42,878 nucleotides of DNA, taken from NCBI GenBank assembly GCA_027487315.1, contig JAIYDW010000175.1:1-42878 (forward strand), in the 5' to 3' direction. The stretch's first letter is position 1; each line of letters starts with the position of its first letter. Under the pieces are notes generated by a model, which worked only from the letters and a program-made list of their open reading frames with translations, was not told where the DNA came from and did not search any database. This document shows positions 33,937 to 42,027 of the stretch, one piece after another. The stretch comes from Verrucomicrobiaceae bacterium (lineage in GTDB: Bacteria; Verrucomicrobiota; Verrucomicrobiia; Verrucomicrobiales; Verrucomicrobiaceae). Position numbers and translations under genes: made by a program.

Positions 33937-33965
33937 ATTTTAGGTGAATTGGGGGGCTGTGTTAA
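33937..33965 (-). promoter_or_regulatory. Sigma70-type promoter of the CAP/TlpA/TSUP operon
   Basis: On the minus strand, TTAACA (33965-33960) and TAAAAT (33942-33937) are separated by exactly 17 bases, each one base from consensus. It points at the CAP gene start (33881) with a leader of about 50 nt. It lies in the AT-rich gap shared with the divergent tetR gene. Confidence 0.65.
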
Positions 33966-33991
33966 GAGCAGGGTGTCGCCGAAGGAATAAA

Positions 33992-34023
33992 TAGTTGACT
34001 AATCGTCTAGTGAAGCGGATAAA
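33992..34023 (+). promoter_or_regulatory. tetR promoter with overlapping inverted-repeat operator
   Basis: TTGACT (33995-34000) and GATAAA (34018-34023) are 17 bases apart. Overlapping them is an inverted repeat, TTGACTA and TAGTGAA, with a six-base spacer (33995-34014). The 10-mer TAGTTGACTA at 33992-34001 reappears inverted upstream of the adaptor gene (34680-34689), as expected for a TetR regulator that represses both itself and its pump. Confidence 0.6.
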
Positions 34024-34038
34024 AACGCTCATCGAGTT

Positions 34039-34650
34039 ATGGGAAGAACAAGTGACGCACGCGAACGCCTATTGGAGGCGATGCTGGAGTTGATTTGGGT
34101 GGGTTCCTTTGGGACCACTTCAGTGGATCATATTTGTGAGCGGGCGGAGGTGAAGAAGGGGAGCTTTTATCACTTTTTTGAGTCGAAGCATGCGCTGGCG
34201 ATGGCGGCGATTGAACATGGGTGGGAGGAGTTTCGGAAAACGTTGGACGATGCTTTTTCGGCATCGCGGCCGCCGGTGGAGCGGTTGGAATTTTGGATTC
34301 GGCATTTGCGAGATGAACAGGTGCAGATGCATATCAGGCATGGGCGGGTGTTGGGCTGTCCGATTCACACCTTAGGGACGGAAGTGGGACCGATGGATGA
34401 TTTGTTTCAGAAGGTGCTGAAGGGCAAGCTGGCGCAGTATTTGCGGTATTTGGAGAGTGCCATTCGCGATGCGCATGCGGAAGGGGTGGTGCATGCGCCG
34501 GAGGCGAGTGTCAAGGCGAAGATTTTGTTTTCGTATTCGGAGGGGTTGCTGGCCCATGCGCGGATCTGGAACGACTTAAGCATCCTGGATTCGCTGGAGT
34601 CAGGGATGCGGGACATCTTGCGGCTGGACGACTCCCTCGTCGTCGCGTGA
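34039..34650 (+). CDS. TetR family transcriptional regulator of the downstream pump
   Basis: A 203-residue regulator. The N-terminal helix-turn-helix is plain: ARERLLEAMLELIWVGSFGTTSVDHICERAEVKKGSFYHFFESKHAL, in two stretches, with the recognition helix KKGSFYHFF. The C-terminal two-thirds is a helical ligand-binding domain. It lies 60 nt upstream of the RND adaptor gene in the same direction, the usual arrangement for a local pump repressor (as AcrR or similar). Its own promoter carries an inverted repeat sharing a 10-mer with the pump promoter. Confidence 0.9.
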   Translation: MGRTSDARERLLEAMLELIWVGSFGTTSVDHICERAEVKKGSFYHFFESKHALAMAAIEHGWEEFRKTLDDAFSASRPPVERLEFWIRHLRDEQVQMHIRHGRVLGCPIHTLGTEVGPMDDLFQKVLKGKLAQYLRYLESAIRDAHAEGVVHAPEASVKAKILFSYSEGLLAHARIWNDLSILDSLESGMRDILRLDDSLVVA

Positions 34651-34659
34651 CCTTTTCTT

Positions 34660-34689
34660 TTGCTTTCAAATTAACCAACTAGTCAACTA
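34660..34689 (+). promoter_or_regulatory. Candidate pump promoter with second TetR operator
   Basis: A 60-base gap between tetR and the adaptor gene contains TAGTCAACTA (34680-34689), the reverse complement of the 10-mer in the tetR promoter. TTGCTT at 34660 and TCAACT at 34683, 17 bases apart, form a weak -35/-10 pair, the latter within the operator. The shared 10-mer is firm; the promoter hexamers are tentative. Confidence 0.5.
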
Positions 34690-34710
34690 ATCCTCAACGC
34701 GCGCTCCTCT

Positions 34711-35892
34711 GTGAAACGAAACACTCTCCCTCTCAATGGTTCTCTTTTGATTCTGGCTTTGCTGGTGGTGCAATGCAATCGACCGCCAGGTGGTGGTGCG
34801 GGAGGGGGGATGCAGATGCCGCCGGCGCAGGTGACTTTGGCGGAGGTGGAAGAGAAAATGTTGGTGGAATGGCAAGAGTTCACCGGGCGGGTGGAGGCGA
34901 TGGAGACGGTTGAACTGAGGCCCCGGGTGTCGGGCTATTTGGATGGGGTGTTGTTTGAGGCGGGGCAGTTGGTGGAGAAGGACGAGAAGCTGTTCACGAT
35001 CGATCGGCGGGCGTTTGAGACGAAGCTGGCGCAGGCGGCGGCGGAGTTGAAGCGGGCAGAGGTGGCGGAGATGACGAGCAAGAAGGAGTTCGACCGGGTG
35101 AAAGCGTTGTTGGCGGCAAAGGCGCTGTCGCCGGAGCAAGCGGACGCTAGAGAGTCGGTTTATTTGCAGGCGGCGGCGGCGTTGGAAGGGGCGAGGGCGG
35201 CGCATCATTCGGCTGAGATTGAGCTATCCCATACGGAGGTGAGGGCTCCCATTTCGGGGCGCATCAGCCGAGCGATGGTCACGCCTGGGAACTATGTGAG
35301 TGGGTTGCCGGGAGGGGCGAGTTTGCTGACGACGATTGTTTCGGTCAATCCGGTTTTCGTTTATGTGGACATCGATGAGAACTCGCTGATTCAACTGCAG
35401 GGGTTGCGGAAGCAGGGCAAGATCTTGATGGACGAGAAGAAGCGGATTCCGGTGCGGATGCAGTTATCAGGGGAGAAGGGTTTTGCGCATCAGGGATTTA
35501 TTGAGTCGTTTGATAACCGGCTTGATGCCAGCACGGGGACCTTGGTGGTGCGGGCGCAGTTTGAGGATCCGGAAGGGCTTTTGACACCGGGGTTGTTTGC
35601 CCGGGTGGAGATTCCGATGACGGCGGAGTATCCTGCGCTGTTGATTGAAGATTCGTCGATTCTGACGGACCAAGCGAACAAGTATGTGCTGGGGGTGAAT
35701 GAGCAGAGTTTGTCGGTGTATCAGCCTCTTGTGGTGGGTCCGACCTATGAAGGGAAGCGCATCGTGCGAAGCGGGGTCAAGAAGGGTGACAAGATCATCG
35801 TGAACGGGCAGGCGCGGTTGCCGATGCCCGGGATGCCGGTGGTGGCGGTTCCTGCTGGTGGCAAGGGTGAGCCGGAAGCGGCGAAGAAGTGA
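34711..35892 (+). CDS. RND efflux periplasmic adaptor, AcrA-like (second system)
   Basis: A 393-residue adaptor beginning with GTG at 34711. The signal peptide ends in LLVVQC, a lipobox with an unusual Gln before the Cys, so lipid attachment is likely but not certain. Seen: VELRPRVSGYLDGVLFEAGQLVEKDEKLFTID (first lipoyl half), the long coiled-coil hairpin (about 100-170), TEVRAPISGRISRAMVTPGNYVSG (second half) and the beta-barrel and membrane-proximal domains with GLFARVEIP. It follows tetR by 60 nt and precedes the permease by 52 nt. The arrangement is classic for HAE1 drug pumps. Confidence 0.92.
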   Translation: MKRNTLPLNGSLLILALLVVQCNRPPGGGAGGGMQMPPAQVTLAEVEEKMLVEWQEFTGRVEAMETVELRPRVSGYLDGVLFEAGQLVEKDEKLFTIDRRAFETKLAQAAAELKRAEVAEMTSKKEFDRVKALLAAKALSPEQADARESVYLQAAAALEGARAAHHSAEIELSHTEVRAPISGRISRAMVTPGNYVSGLPGGASLLTTIVSVNPVFVYVDIDENSLIQLQGLRKQGKILMDEKKRIPVRMQLSGEKGFAHQGFIESFDNRLDASTGTLVVRAQFEDPEGLLTPGLFARVEIPMTAEYPALLIEDSSILTDQANKYVLGVNEQSLSVYQPLVVGPTYEGKRIVRSGVKKGDKIIVNGQARLPMPGMPVVAVPAGGKGEPEAAKK

Positions 35893-35944
35893 GATGGGTA
35901 TCCTAAATTGAACAGTTGCGAGGCTTCGGTCTGGCTTACATAGC

Positions 35945-38900
35945 ATGAATTTTTCCCGATTTTTTATCACGCGCCCGATTTTTGCCGGGGTGTTGTCCCT
36001 GCTGATTTTCATCCTTGGGGCGATCTCGCTTTTTCAGCTGCCGGTTTCGGAGTATCCCGAGGTGGCACCGCCGACGGTGATCGTGACGGCGACTTATCCG
36101 GGAGCGAACCCGAAGACGATTGCGGAGACGGTGGCATCGCCGATTGAGCAGATCATCAACGGCACGGAGAACATGCTTTACATGTCGTCGCAGAGCACGG
36201 CGAACGGCGTGATGACGCTGACGGTGACGTTCAAGCTGGGGACGGATATTGATTTGGCGCAGGTGCAGGTGCAGAATCGCGTGTCGCAGGTGCTGCCGAA
36301 GTTGCCGGAAGAGGTGCGGCGCTTTGGGGTGACGACGGTCAAGTCATCGCCAGACCTGACCATGGTGGTGCATATCTTGTCGCCGGATGACCGATACGAT
36401 GAGTTATATCTGAGGAACTATGCGACGCTGAACGTGAAGGACGAGTTGGCGAGGTTGCCTGGGGTGGGGCAGGTGCAGCTATTTGGAGGTGGGGAGTATG
36501 CGATGCGGATTTGGATTGATCCGGATAAGGCGGCGGCGCGGGGGTTGACGGCGTCGGAAGTGGTGAACGCGATTCGGGAGCAGAACGTGCAGGTGGCGTC
36601 GGGCGTGATTGGTCAGCAGCCGATGAAGGAGCGGGTGCCGTTTGAACTGACGGTGAATACGAAGGGGCGACTGATTAACGAAGAGGAGTTCGAAAACATC
36701 ATCGTCAAAGTTGGGGTGAACGGGGAGAAACTGCGGCTCAAGGATGTGGCACGGATTGAACTGGGATCGGGGGAGTATGCGCTGAGGAGCTTGTTGAACA
36801 ACAAGCGCGCGGTTGGGGTGCCGATTTTCCAGTTGCCCGGGTCGAATGCCTTGTCGCTGTCGCAGGCTGTGCGGGCCAAGATGGAGGAGTTGAAGGCGAA
36901 GTTTCCAGAGGGCGTGGACTATGCGATTGCGTATGATCCGACGGTGTTTGTGGAGAAGTCGATTGACGCGGTGATTCACACCTTGATTGAGGCGATTCTG
37001 CTGGTGGTGCTGGTGGTCGTAGTGTTCCTGCAGACGTGGCGGGCCTCGATCATTCCGCTGGTTGCGGTGCCGGTGTCGTTGGTGGGGACGTTTGCGGTGA
37101 TGCACGCGTTGGGATTCTCGATCAATAACCTGTCTTTGTTCGGGCTGGTGTTGGCGATCGGGATTGTGGTGGATGATGCGATCGTGGTGGTGGAGAATGT
37201 GGAACGGAACATTCGGGATGGGTTGAATCCGATGGAGGCGACGAAGCAGGCGATGACGGAGGTGACGGGGCCGATTGTGGCGACGGCGCTGGTGTTGTGC
37301 GCGGTGTTTATTCCGACCGCTTTCATCAGCGGATTGAGCGGGCAGTTTTACAAGCAATTCGCTGTGACGATTGCGATCTCGACGGTGATTTCAGCGATCA
37401 ACTCCCTGACCTTGAGTCCAGCGCTTTCGGCGTTGTTGTTGAAGGATCATCACGCGAAGAAGGATCTGCTTTCGCGGTTCATTGATGTGTTGCTGGGCTG
37501 GTTTTTCAGGCCGTTCAATCGCTTCTTCGAATGGTCATCGAATCTTTATGTGGGGATGGTGAAGAAGATCATTCGCTTCAGTGTGATTGCGTTGATCATT
37601 TATGGCGGGCTGGTTTGGGCGACCTGGAAGGGATTTGAGATGGTGCCGTCGGGATTTGTGCCGCAGCAGGACAAGCAGTATCTAGTGGGGTTTGCGCAAT
37701 TGCCGGATGGGGCGTCGCTGGATCGAACAGAGGACGTGATGCGGCGGATGTCGGAGATTGCGTTGAAGCATCCGGGTGTGAAGGATGCGATCGCGTTTCC
37801 CGGGTTGAGCATTCAGGGATTTTCGATCAGTCCGAATTCGGGCATTGTGTTTGTGGGGTTGAAGGAGTTTGAGGAGCGCACGACGCCGGAGTTGAGTGGA
37901 GGAGCGATTGCGGGAGCGCTGAATGGTGAGTTCATGGGCATTCAGGAAGCAATGGTGCTGATGTTTCCACCGCCACCGGTGAACGGGATCGGGACGACGG
38001 GCGGGTTCAAGCTGATGATTGAGGATCGGGCGAACCAGGGGTATGCGGCGACGTATCAGGTGGCGCAGCAGCTGGTGGGAGCGGCGTATGGGACGCAGAA
38101 GCTGGCGCAGGTGTATTCGGGCTACACGGTGAACGTGCCGCAGCTTGAGGCGGACGTGGATCGTGAGAAGGCGAAGATGCAGGGGGTGCCGTTGCAAAAT
38201 CTTTTTGAGACCCTGCAAATCAATCTGGGCAGTTTGTATGTGAATGACTTCAATCGGTTTGGGCGGACCTATCAGGTGGTGGCGCAGGCGGAGCCGGAGT
38301 ATCGCGATGAGGCGAGTGACATTGTGCGATTGAAGACGCGGAACATGGCGGGCGAGATGGTGCCGGTGGGCTCGTTGGTCAAGGTGAGCGAGACGTTTGG
38401 ACCGGATCGGGTGACACATTACAATGGGTATCTGTCGGCGGACATCAATGGGGGGCCATTGCCGCCTTTGAGTTCGGGGCAGGCAGAGGAAGTGATCTCG
38501 AATCTGGCCAAGCAAGTGCTGCCGCCGGGGTTTGAGTTTGAGTGGACGGATCTGACGTTTCAGAAAATCATTGCCGGGAACACTGCGATGTATGTGTATC
38601 CGCTTTGCATTCTCCTGGTGTTCATGGTGTTGGCGGCGCAGTTTGAGAGTTTGCGACTACCTTTGGCGATCATCTTGATTGTGCCGTTGTGTTTGTTGTT
38701 TGCCTTGGCAGGGGTGATGATTGTGGGTGGTGACAACAACATCTTTACACAGATCGGGTTCATTGTTTTGATTGGGTTGGCGTGTAAGAATGCGATCTTG
38801 ATCGTGGAGTTTGCGAAGGAGCGATATGACCGGGGCGGGACGCCTTTGGAGTCGGCGCTGGATTCGTGTCGCTTGCGGTTGCGGCCTATTTTGATGACCT

Positions 38901-39115
38901 CGATTGCGTTCATTGCCGGGGTTTACCCGCTGGTGATTTCGACGGGAGCGGGAGCGGAAATGAGGCGGGCGATGGGTACGGCGGTTTTTGCGGGGATGAT
39001 TGGCGTGACGATTCTGGGGCTGTTTTTGACACCGGTGTTTTATGTTTTGGTGATGAAGTTAGGAAAGCAGCGCAAGGCTGGAAAAGAAGGCGCTCAAGAA
39101 GTCAGTGAGGCGTGA
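35945..39115 (+). CDS. HAE1-type RND multidrug efflux permease, AcrB-like (second system)
   Basis: A 1056-residue inner-membrane proton-drug antiporter. It starts NFSRFFITRPIFAGVLSLLIF and has two repeats of six helices with large periplasmic domains. The proton relay motif LAIGIVVDDAIVVVENVER carries the double Asp typical of AcrB/MexB. Further marks: SPIEQIINGTENMLYMSS, NINLGSLYVNDFNRFGRTYQV-type porter segment and SCRLRLRPILMTSIAFIAGVYPL. Length and motifs match AcrB closely, so hydrophobic drugs, dyes or bile-like compounds are likely substrates. It is the middle gene of a tetR-adaptor-permease-channel cluster; the channel gene starts 27 nt downstream. Confidence 0.96.
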   Translation: MNFSRFFITRPIFAGVLSLLIFILGAISLFQLPVSEYPEVAPPTVIVTATYPGANPKTIAETVASPIEQIINGTENMLYMSSQSTANGVMTLTVTFKLGTDIDLAQVQVQNRVSQVLPKLPEEVRRFGVTTVKSSPDLTMVVHILSPDDRYDELYLRNYATLNVKDELARLPGVGQVQLFGGGEYAMRIWIDPDKAAARGLTASEVVNAIREQNVQVASGVIGQQPMKERVPFELTVNTKGRLINEEEFENIIVKVGVNGEKLRLKDVARIELGSGEYALRSLLNNKRAVGVPIFQLPGSNALSLSQAVRAKMEELKAKFPEGVDYAIAYDPTVFVEKSIDAVIHTLIEAILLVVLVVVVFLQTWRASIIPLVAVPVSLVGTFAVMHALGFSINNLSLFGLVLAIGIVVDDAIVVVENVERNIRDGLNPMEATKQAMTEVTGPIVATALVLCAVFIPTAFISGLSGQFYKQFAVTIAISTVISAINSLTLSPALSALLLKDHHAKKDLLSRFIDVLLGWFFRPFNRFFEWSSNLYVGMVKKIIRFSVIALIIYGGLVWATWKGFEMVPSGFVPQQDKQYLVGFAQLPDGASLDRTEDVMRRMSEIALKHPGVKDAIAFPGLSIQGFSISPNSGIVFVGLKEFEERTTPELSGGAIAGALNGEFMGIQEAMVLMFPPPPVNGIGTTGGFKLMIEDRANQGYAATYQVAQQLVGAAYGTQKLAQVYSGYTVNVPQLEADVDREKAKMQGVPLQNLFETLQINLGSLYVNDFNRFGRTYQVVAQAEPEYRDEASDIVRLKTRNMAGEMVPVGSLVKVSETFGPDRVTHYNGYLSADINGGPLPPLSSGQAEEVISNLAKQVLPPGFEFEWTDLTFQKIIAGNTAMYVYPLCILLVFMVLAAQFESLRLPLAIILIVPLCLLFALAGVMIVGGDNNIFTQIGFIVLIGLACKNAILIVEFAKERYDRGGTPLESALDSCRLRLRPILMTSIAFIAGVYPLVISTGAGAEMRRAMGTAVFAGMIGVTILGLFLTPVFYVLVMKLGKQRKAGKEGAQEVSEA

Positions 39116-39142
39116 ACGCAAGTTAGGAAGGATCGAACTACC

Positions 39143-40678
39143 ATGAAGCATTTGAGAACAGCAATAGGAGTCGTCGTTTTGGCGCAGGGGATGAGTTGGG
39201 CCGAGGTGGGGCCGGACTACAAGCGTCCGGTGACCGAGGCTCCAGCGGGTTATAAGGGATCGGTGGTGATGCGGGAAGCCCGGCCGCTGGAGAACGCGCC
39301 GAAAGGGGCGTGGTGGGAGGTGTTTCAGGATCGGCGGTTGAACGCGTTGATTGTGGATGCGACGCAGCACAATCAGAGTCTGAAGGCGGCGATTGCGAAG
39401 TTTGATCAGGCGCGATCGACGGCGCGGTTGGCGCGGGCGAACTTTTTTCCGAGTGTCGGTGCAGGGGTGGTGGTCGAGAATCAGAGGACCTCAGAGAACA
39501 TGCCGTCAGCGTTTCCATTGAACGGATTGATGTATCAGGGGCCGGGCTACAACGTGCCGCTGGAGTTTAGTTGGGAGTTGGATTTGTGGGGGAAGTTGCG
39601 GCGGCAGTCGGAGACTGCGGGGGCGCAATTGGTGGGGGTGGCGGCGGCGATGCAGAATGTGCTGCTGACGGTGCAGGCGGATGTGGCGATGAATTACATC
39701 CGGGTGCGGACGCTGGATGCGGAGATGGACGTGGTGCGGCAAGCGGTGGCGTTGCGGAAGGAGAGTTTGGGGATTACGCAAGCGCGGGTGAAGGCGGGAG
39801 CAGGGAGTGAATTGGAGTTGGCGCAGGCGGAGACGGAGTTGGCGACAGCGGAGGCGGAGATCTCTTCTTTGCAGGCCCAGCGGGATCAGTTGGAGAATGC
39901 GATTGCGGTTTTGTCCGGGCAAAATCCGACGGTGTTTCGGTTGCCGTCGGTGCCGAGGGGGACGGGGACGCCGCCGGGGATTCCGGTGGGAGTGCCGAGT
40001 GATTTGTTGGAGAGACGGCCGGACATTGCGGAAGCGGAGCGGGCCTTGGCGGCCGCGTCGGCGCAGATCGGGGTGGCGAAGGCGGCGGCGTTTCCGAGTG
40101 TGAAGCTGATGGCGAACGGAGGGTTGCTGAGTGGCGAGTTCGATTTGTTGGCGGATGCGACGAGTTTGATGTGGAATGCGGGTCCGAGGGTGTCGATTCC
40201 GATTTTTTCCGGCGGGAAGAATGTGGCGAATTTTGAGCGGGCGCAGGCGGCGCATGACGAGGCGCTGGCGGGTTATCGGCAGGCGATTTTGGTGGCGTTT
40301 GGGGAGGTGGAGAACAGCCTGTCGGCGATTGCGAATTTGAAGAATCAGGCGGAGGCGCAGGGGCGGGCGACGGAGAGTGCGGCGAAGGCGCTGAGTTTGG
40401 CGAGGACGCGGTATGAGGCGGGGACGAGTCCGTATTTGGACGTGATTGAGGCGGATCGGACCGCGTTGGCGGTGAGGCGGGGAGCGGTGCAGATTGCGGG
40501 TCAGCAATGGCTGGCGAGCGTGGGATTGGTGAAGGCGCTTGGGGGCGGCTGGGACGTGGTGACGCCGGTGGAGGTGCCGGTGGTGGCGGAGGATCCGGAG
40601 GCGCAGATGAAGGGCGAACTGGAGGCGGAGAAGAAGGGGTTTTTGGGGCGGGTGAAGCGGATGTTCAAGAGGGACTGA
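39143..40678 (+). CDS. NodT-family outer-membrane efflux channel (second system)
   Basis: A 511-residue TolC-like channel of the NodT/OprM type: VGPDYKRPVTEAPAGYKG near the start, AWWEVFQDRRLNALI, NQSLKAAIAKFDQARS and a second half with AQIGVAKAAAFPSVKL and GAVQIAGQQWLASVGLVKALGGGWD (in parts). OprM members normally have a lipidated Cys just before VGPDYKRP; here the sequence reads GMSWAEVGPDYKRP without a Cys, so it is probably cleaved by signal peptidase I. The last 35 residues are a charged tail (KKGFLGRVKRMFKRD). It completes the second tripartite pump. Confidence 0.93.
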   Translation: MKHLRTAIGVVVLAQGMSWAEVGPDYKRPVTEAPAGYKGSVVMREARPLENAPKGAWWEVFQDRRLNALIVDATQHNQSLKAAIAKFDQARSTARLARANFFPSVGAGVVVENQRTSENMPSAFPLNGLMYQGPGYNVPLEFSWELDLWGKLRRQSETAGAQLVGVAAAMQNVLLTVQADVAMNYIRVRTLDAEMDVVRQAVALRKESLGITQARVKAGAGSELELAQAETELATAEAEISSLQAQRDQLENAIAVLSGQNPTVFRLPSVPRGTGTPPGIPVGVPSDLLERRPDIAEAERALAAASAQIGVAKAAAFPSVKLMANGGLLSGEFDLLADATSLMWNAGPRVSIPIFSGGKNVANFERAQAAHDEALAGYRQAILVAFGEVENSLSAIANLKNQAEAQGRATESAAKALSLARTRYEAGTSPYLDVIEADRTALAVRRGAVQIAGQQWLASVGLVKALGGGWDVVTPVEVPVVAEDPEAQMKGELEAEKKGFLGRVKRMFKRD

Positions 40679-40736
40679 GAGGGAGGCGGTTAGGGGATTG
40701 CCAAGAAGGGGAGTGGGTTGTAAGATCAGCGCCTTC

Positions 40737-41687
40737 ATGTTGAACGCGCTTGATCGGTTGAAGGAACTGGGGCTCGGGGAGTCTCGGGTGGTGGAGGCGA
40801 CTCTGACTGCGGAGCGAGTGGTGGCTTTGGACTGGGCGCGGTTGGCGGATTTGATGCGGGGGTTGGTGGTGGAGGCGGGATGTGAGCTGGCGGGGACGCA
40901 GGTGCAACCGGATGCGTCGGTGGTGTTTGGGATGATCGAGCATCCGGGAACGGAATGGATGAAGCGGGTGCTGGTGAAACTGGTGGCGTGGAACGAGTGG
41001 GGAGCGCAGGCTGATCAGGTGGAAGCGTTTGCGACGGAGGTGAGGGCGGCGAGGGATGCGCGGGGTATTTTGGTGGCGCCAGCGGGCTTTTCGCCGGGGG
41101 CGAGGGAGGCGGCGGGGAGGCATCGGATAGAGATGGTGGATGGGGTGGCGTTGACGGAGGCCTTGGGTCGATTGCCGGAGGGGAAGCGCGAGTTTTTGTG
41201 GGGGGTGGCGACGTCGGGAGATGCGTGGACGCCGAGTTGTCCGATGTGTTTGGGGAAGTTAGCGCCGGTGCAAAGTCATGCGATGGAAACGGTGGAAGCG
41301 GAGGAAGAGCGGATGATGTTCAAGGACGCGATAGTGGCGGACTCGGTTTATTGTCGGCGGTTGCGGGTGGTGAGGGGGATTGAGGTGCAGTTTTTGCAGC
41401 AGGTTCGGGCGATGGAGATGGATATCGAGGGCACGGTGCATGGGGATTTGGTGTGTGAGGGGATGTTGTATTTGAGGCCGACGGCGGTGGTACATGGGGC
41501 GGTGGCGGCGAAGGGGATGACGGTGGAGGATGGGGCGCAGTTGCTGGCAGATGTGACGGTGTTAAGGACGGCGCTGGCGCCGTTGGTGCGGACAAGTGTG
41601 ACATGGCAGTGGCGGTGTTTGTCGGGAGAGGCGGTGTGTGCCGGGGTGGCGCTGGAGCCGCATGCGCTTAGCCAGGATCCTTCCTGA
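40737..41687 (+). CDS. Fusion: Mrr-like nuclease-fold domain, zinc knuckle and bactofilin-like domain
   Basis: A 316-residue protein. Residues 1-150 resemble the restriction-endonuclease-like Mrr fold: VVEAGCELAGTQVQPD, VLVKLVAWNEWGAQADQVEAF and RGILVAPAGFSPGAREAAGRHRIEMVDGVALTEAL in two parts. The usual Gln-X-Lys of the active site seems replaced (VLVKLV), so nuclease activity is doubtful. CPMC near residue 178 and YC near residue 217 could bind zinc. From about residue 235 the protein has bactofilin-type beta-helix turns (IEGTVHGDLVCEGMLYLRPTAVVHGAVAAKGMTVEDGAQLLADV, in parts). ATG at 40737 was chosen over an upstream start. It may polymerise or scaffold, perhaps on DNA (inference). Confidence 0.68.
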   Translation: MLNALDRLKELGLGESRVVEATLTAERVVALDWARLADLMRGLVVEAGCELAGTQVQPDASVVFGMIEHPGTEWMKRVLVKLVAWNEWGAQADQVEAFATEVRAARDARGILVAPAGFSPGAREAAGRHRIEMVDGVALTEALGRLPEGKREFLWGVATSGDAWTPSCPMCLGKLAPVQSHAMETVEAEEERMMFKDAIVADSVYCRRLRVVRGIEVQFLQQVRAMEMDIEGTVHGDLVCEGMLYLRPTAVVHGAVAAKGMTVEDGAQLLADVTVLRTALAPLVRTSVTWQWRCLSGEAVCAGVALEPHALSQDPS

Positions 41688-41695
41688 GCCATCTG

Positions 41696-41828
41696 CTGCA
41701 ACCGCTGAAAAGCCCGAGTCTGCGGCGTTGGGCTCGTTTTGAAAGGCATCGAGCATTGACCTATGCACTCAGCCTTTCAAAACAGCGCCCGCCTTGCAGC
41801 CTCAAGCTTTTGAGCGGTTTCGCGACGA
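41696..41828. repeat. Large imperfect inverted repeat after the bactofilin-fusion gene
   Basis: A core of 12 perfectly paired bases (GTTTTGAAAGGC at 41736 with GCCTTTCAAAAC at 41772) extends outward into imperfect arms of about 50-60 bases, including AACCGCT/AGCGGTT and AAAAGC/GCTTTT pairs. It starts about 10 nt after the stop codon. It may be a terminator-like RNA hairpin or a miniature transposable element. Confidence 0.6.
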
Positions 41829-41879
41829 GGTTCATGAAAGATCCAGGCTAGGCCGTGGGAGTGAGGTGGGGACTTTTTT

Positions 41880-41905
41880 CCCTGATGAGTACAGGGGATT
41901 TTTTT
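41880..41905 (+). terminator. Weak hairpin with T-tract
   Basis: CCCTG and CAGGG (41880-41896) pair around a 7-base loop and are followed by GGATTTTTTT. The stem is short, so it is only a candidate intrinsic terminator for the gene ending at 41687. Confidence 0.35.
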
Positions 41906-41919
41906 CGGGGGTGAAAAAG

Positions 41920-41939
41920 TGGAATGAGTCGGCATTCCA
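41920..41939. promoter_or_regulatory. Inverted repeat TGGAATG-N6-CATTCCA upstream of gltB
   Basis: Seven-base perfect arms around six bases, 89 nt before the gltB start in a region with AT-rich patches. The symmetry and position suit a dimeric regulator site. No regulator can be named. Confidence 0.45.
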
Positions 41940-42027
41940 TGTGCTTGCGTATGACGTTGAACGTAGCAATCTACCCGCCCCCAACCCTGGTGGACCGTTC
42001 GCTAGGCATTTGGGGGCATCGCTCCCC

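Noticed and set aside
39506-40738. Minus-strand open frame of 410 codons opposite the NodT channel gene
   Set aside because: Arg/His/Pro/Leu-rich antisense product with no recognisable feature.
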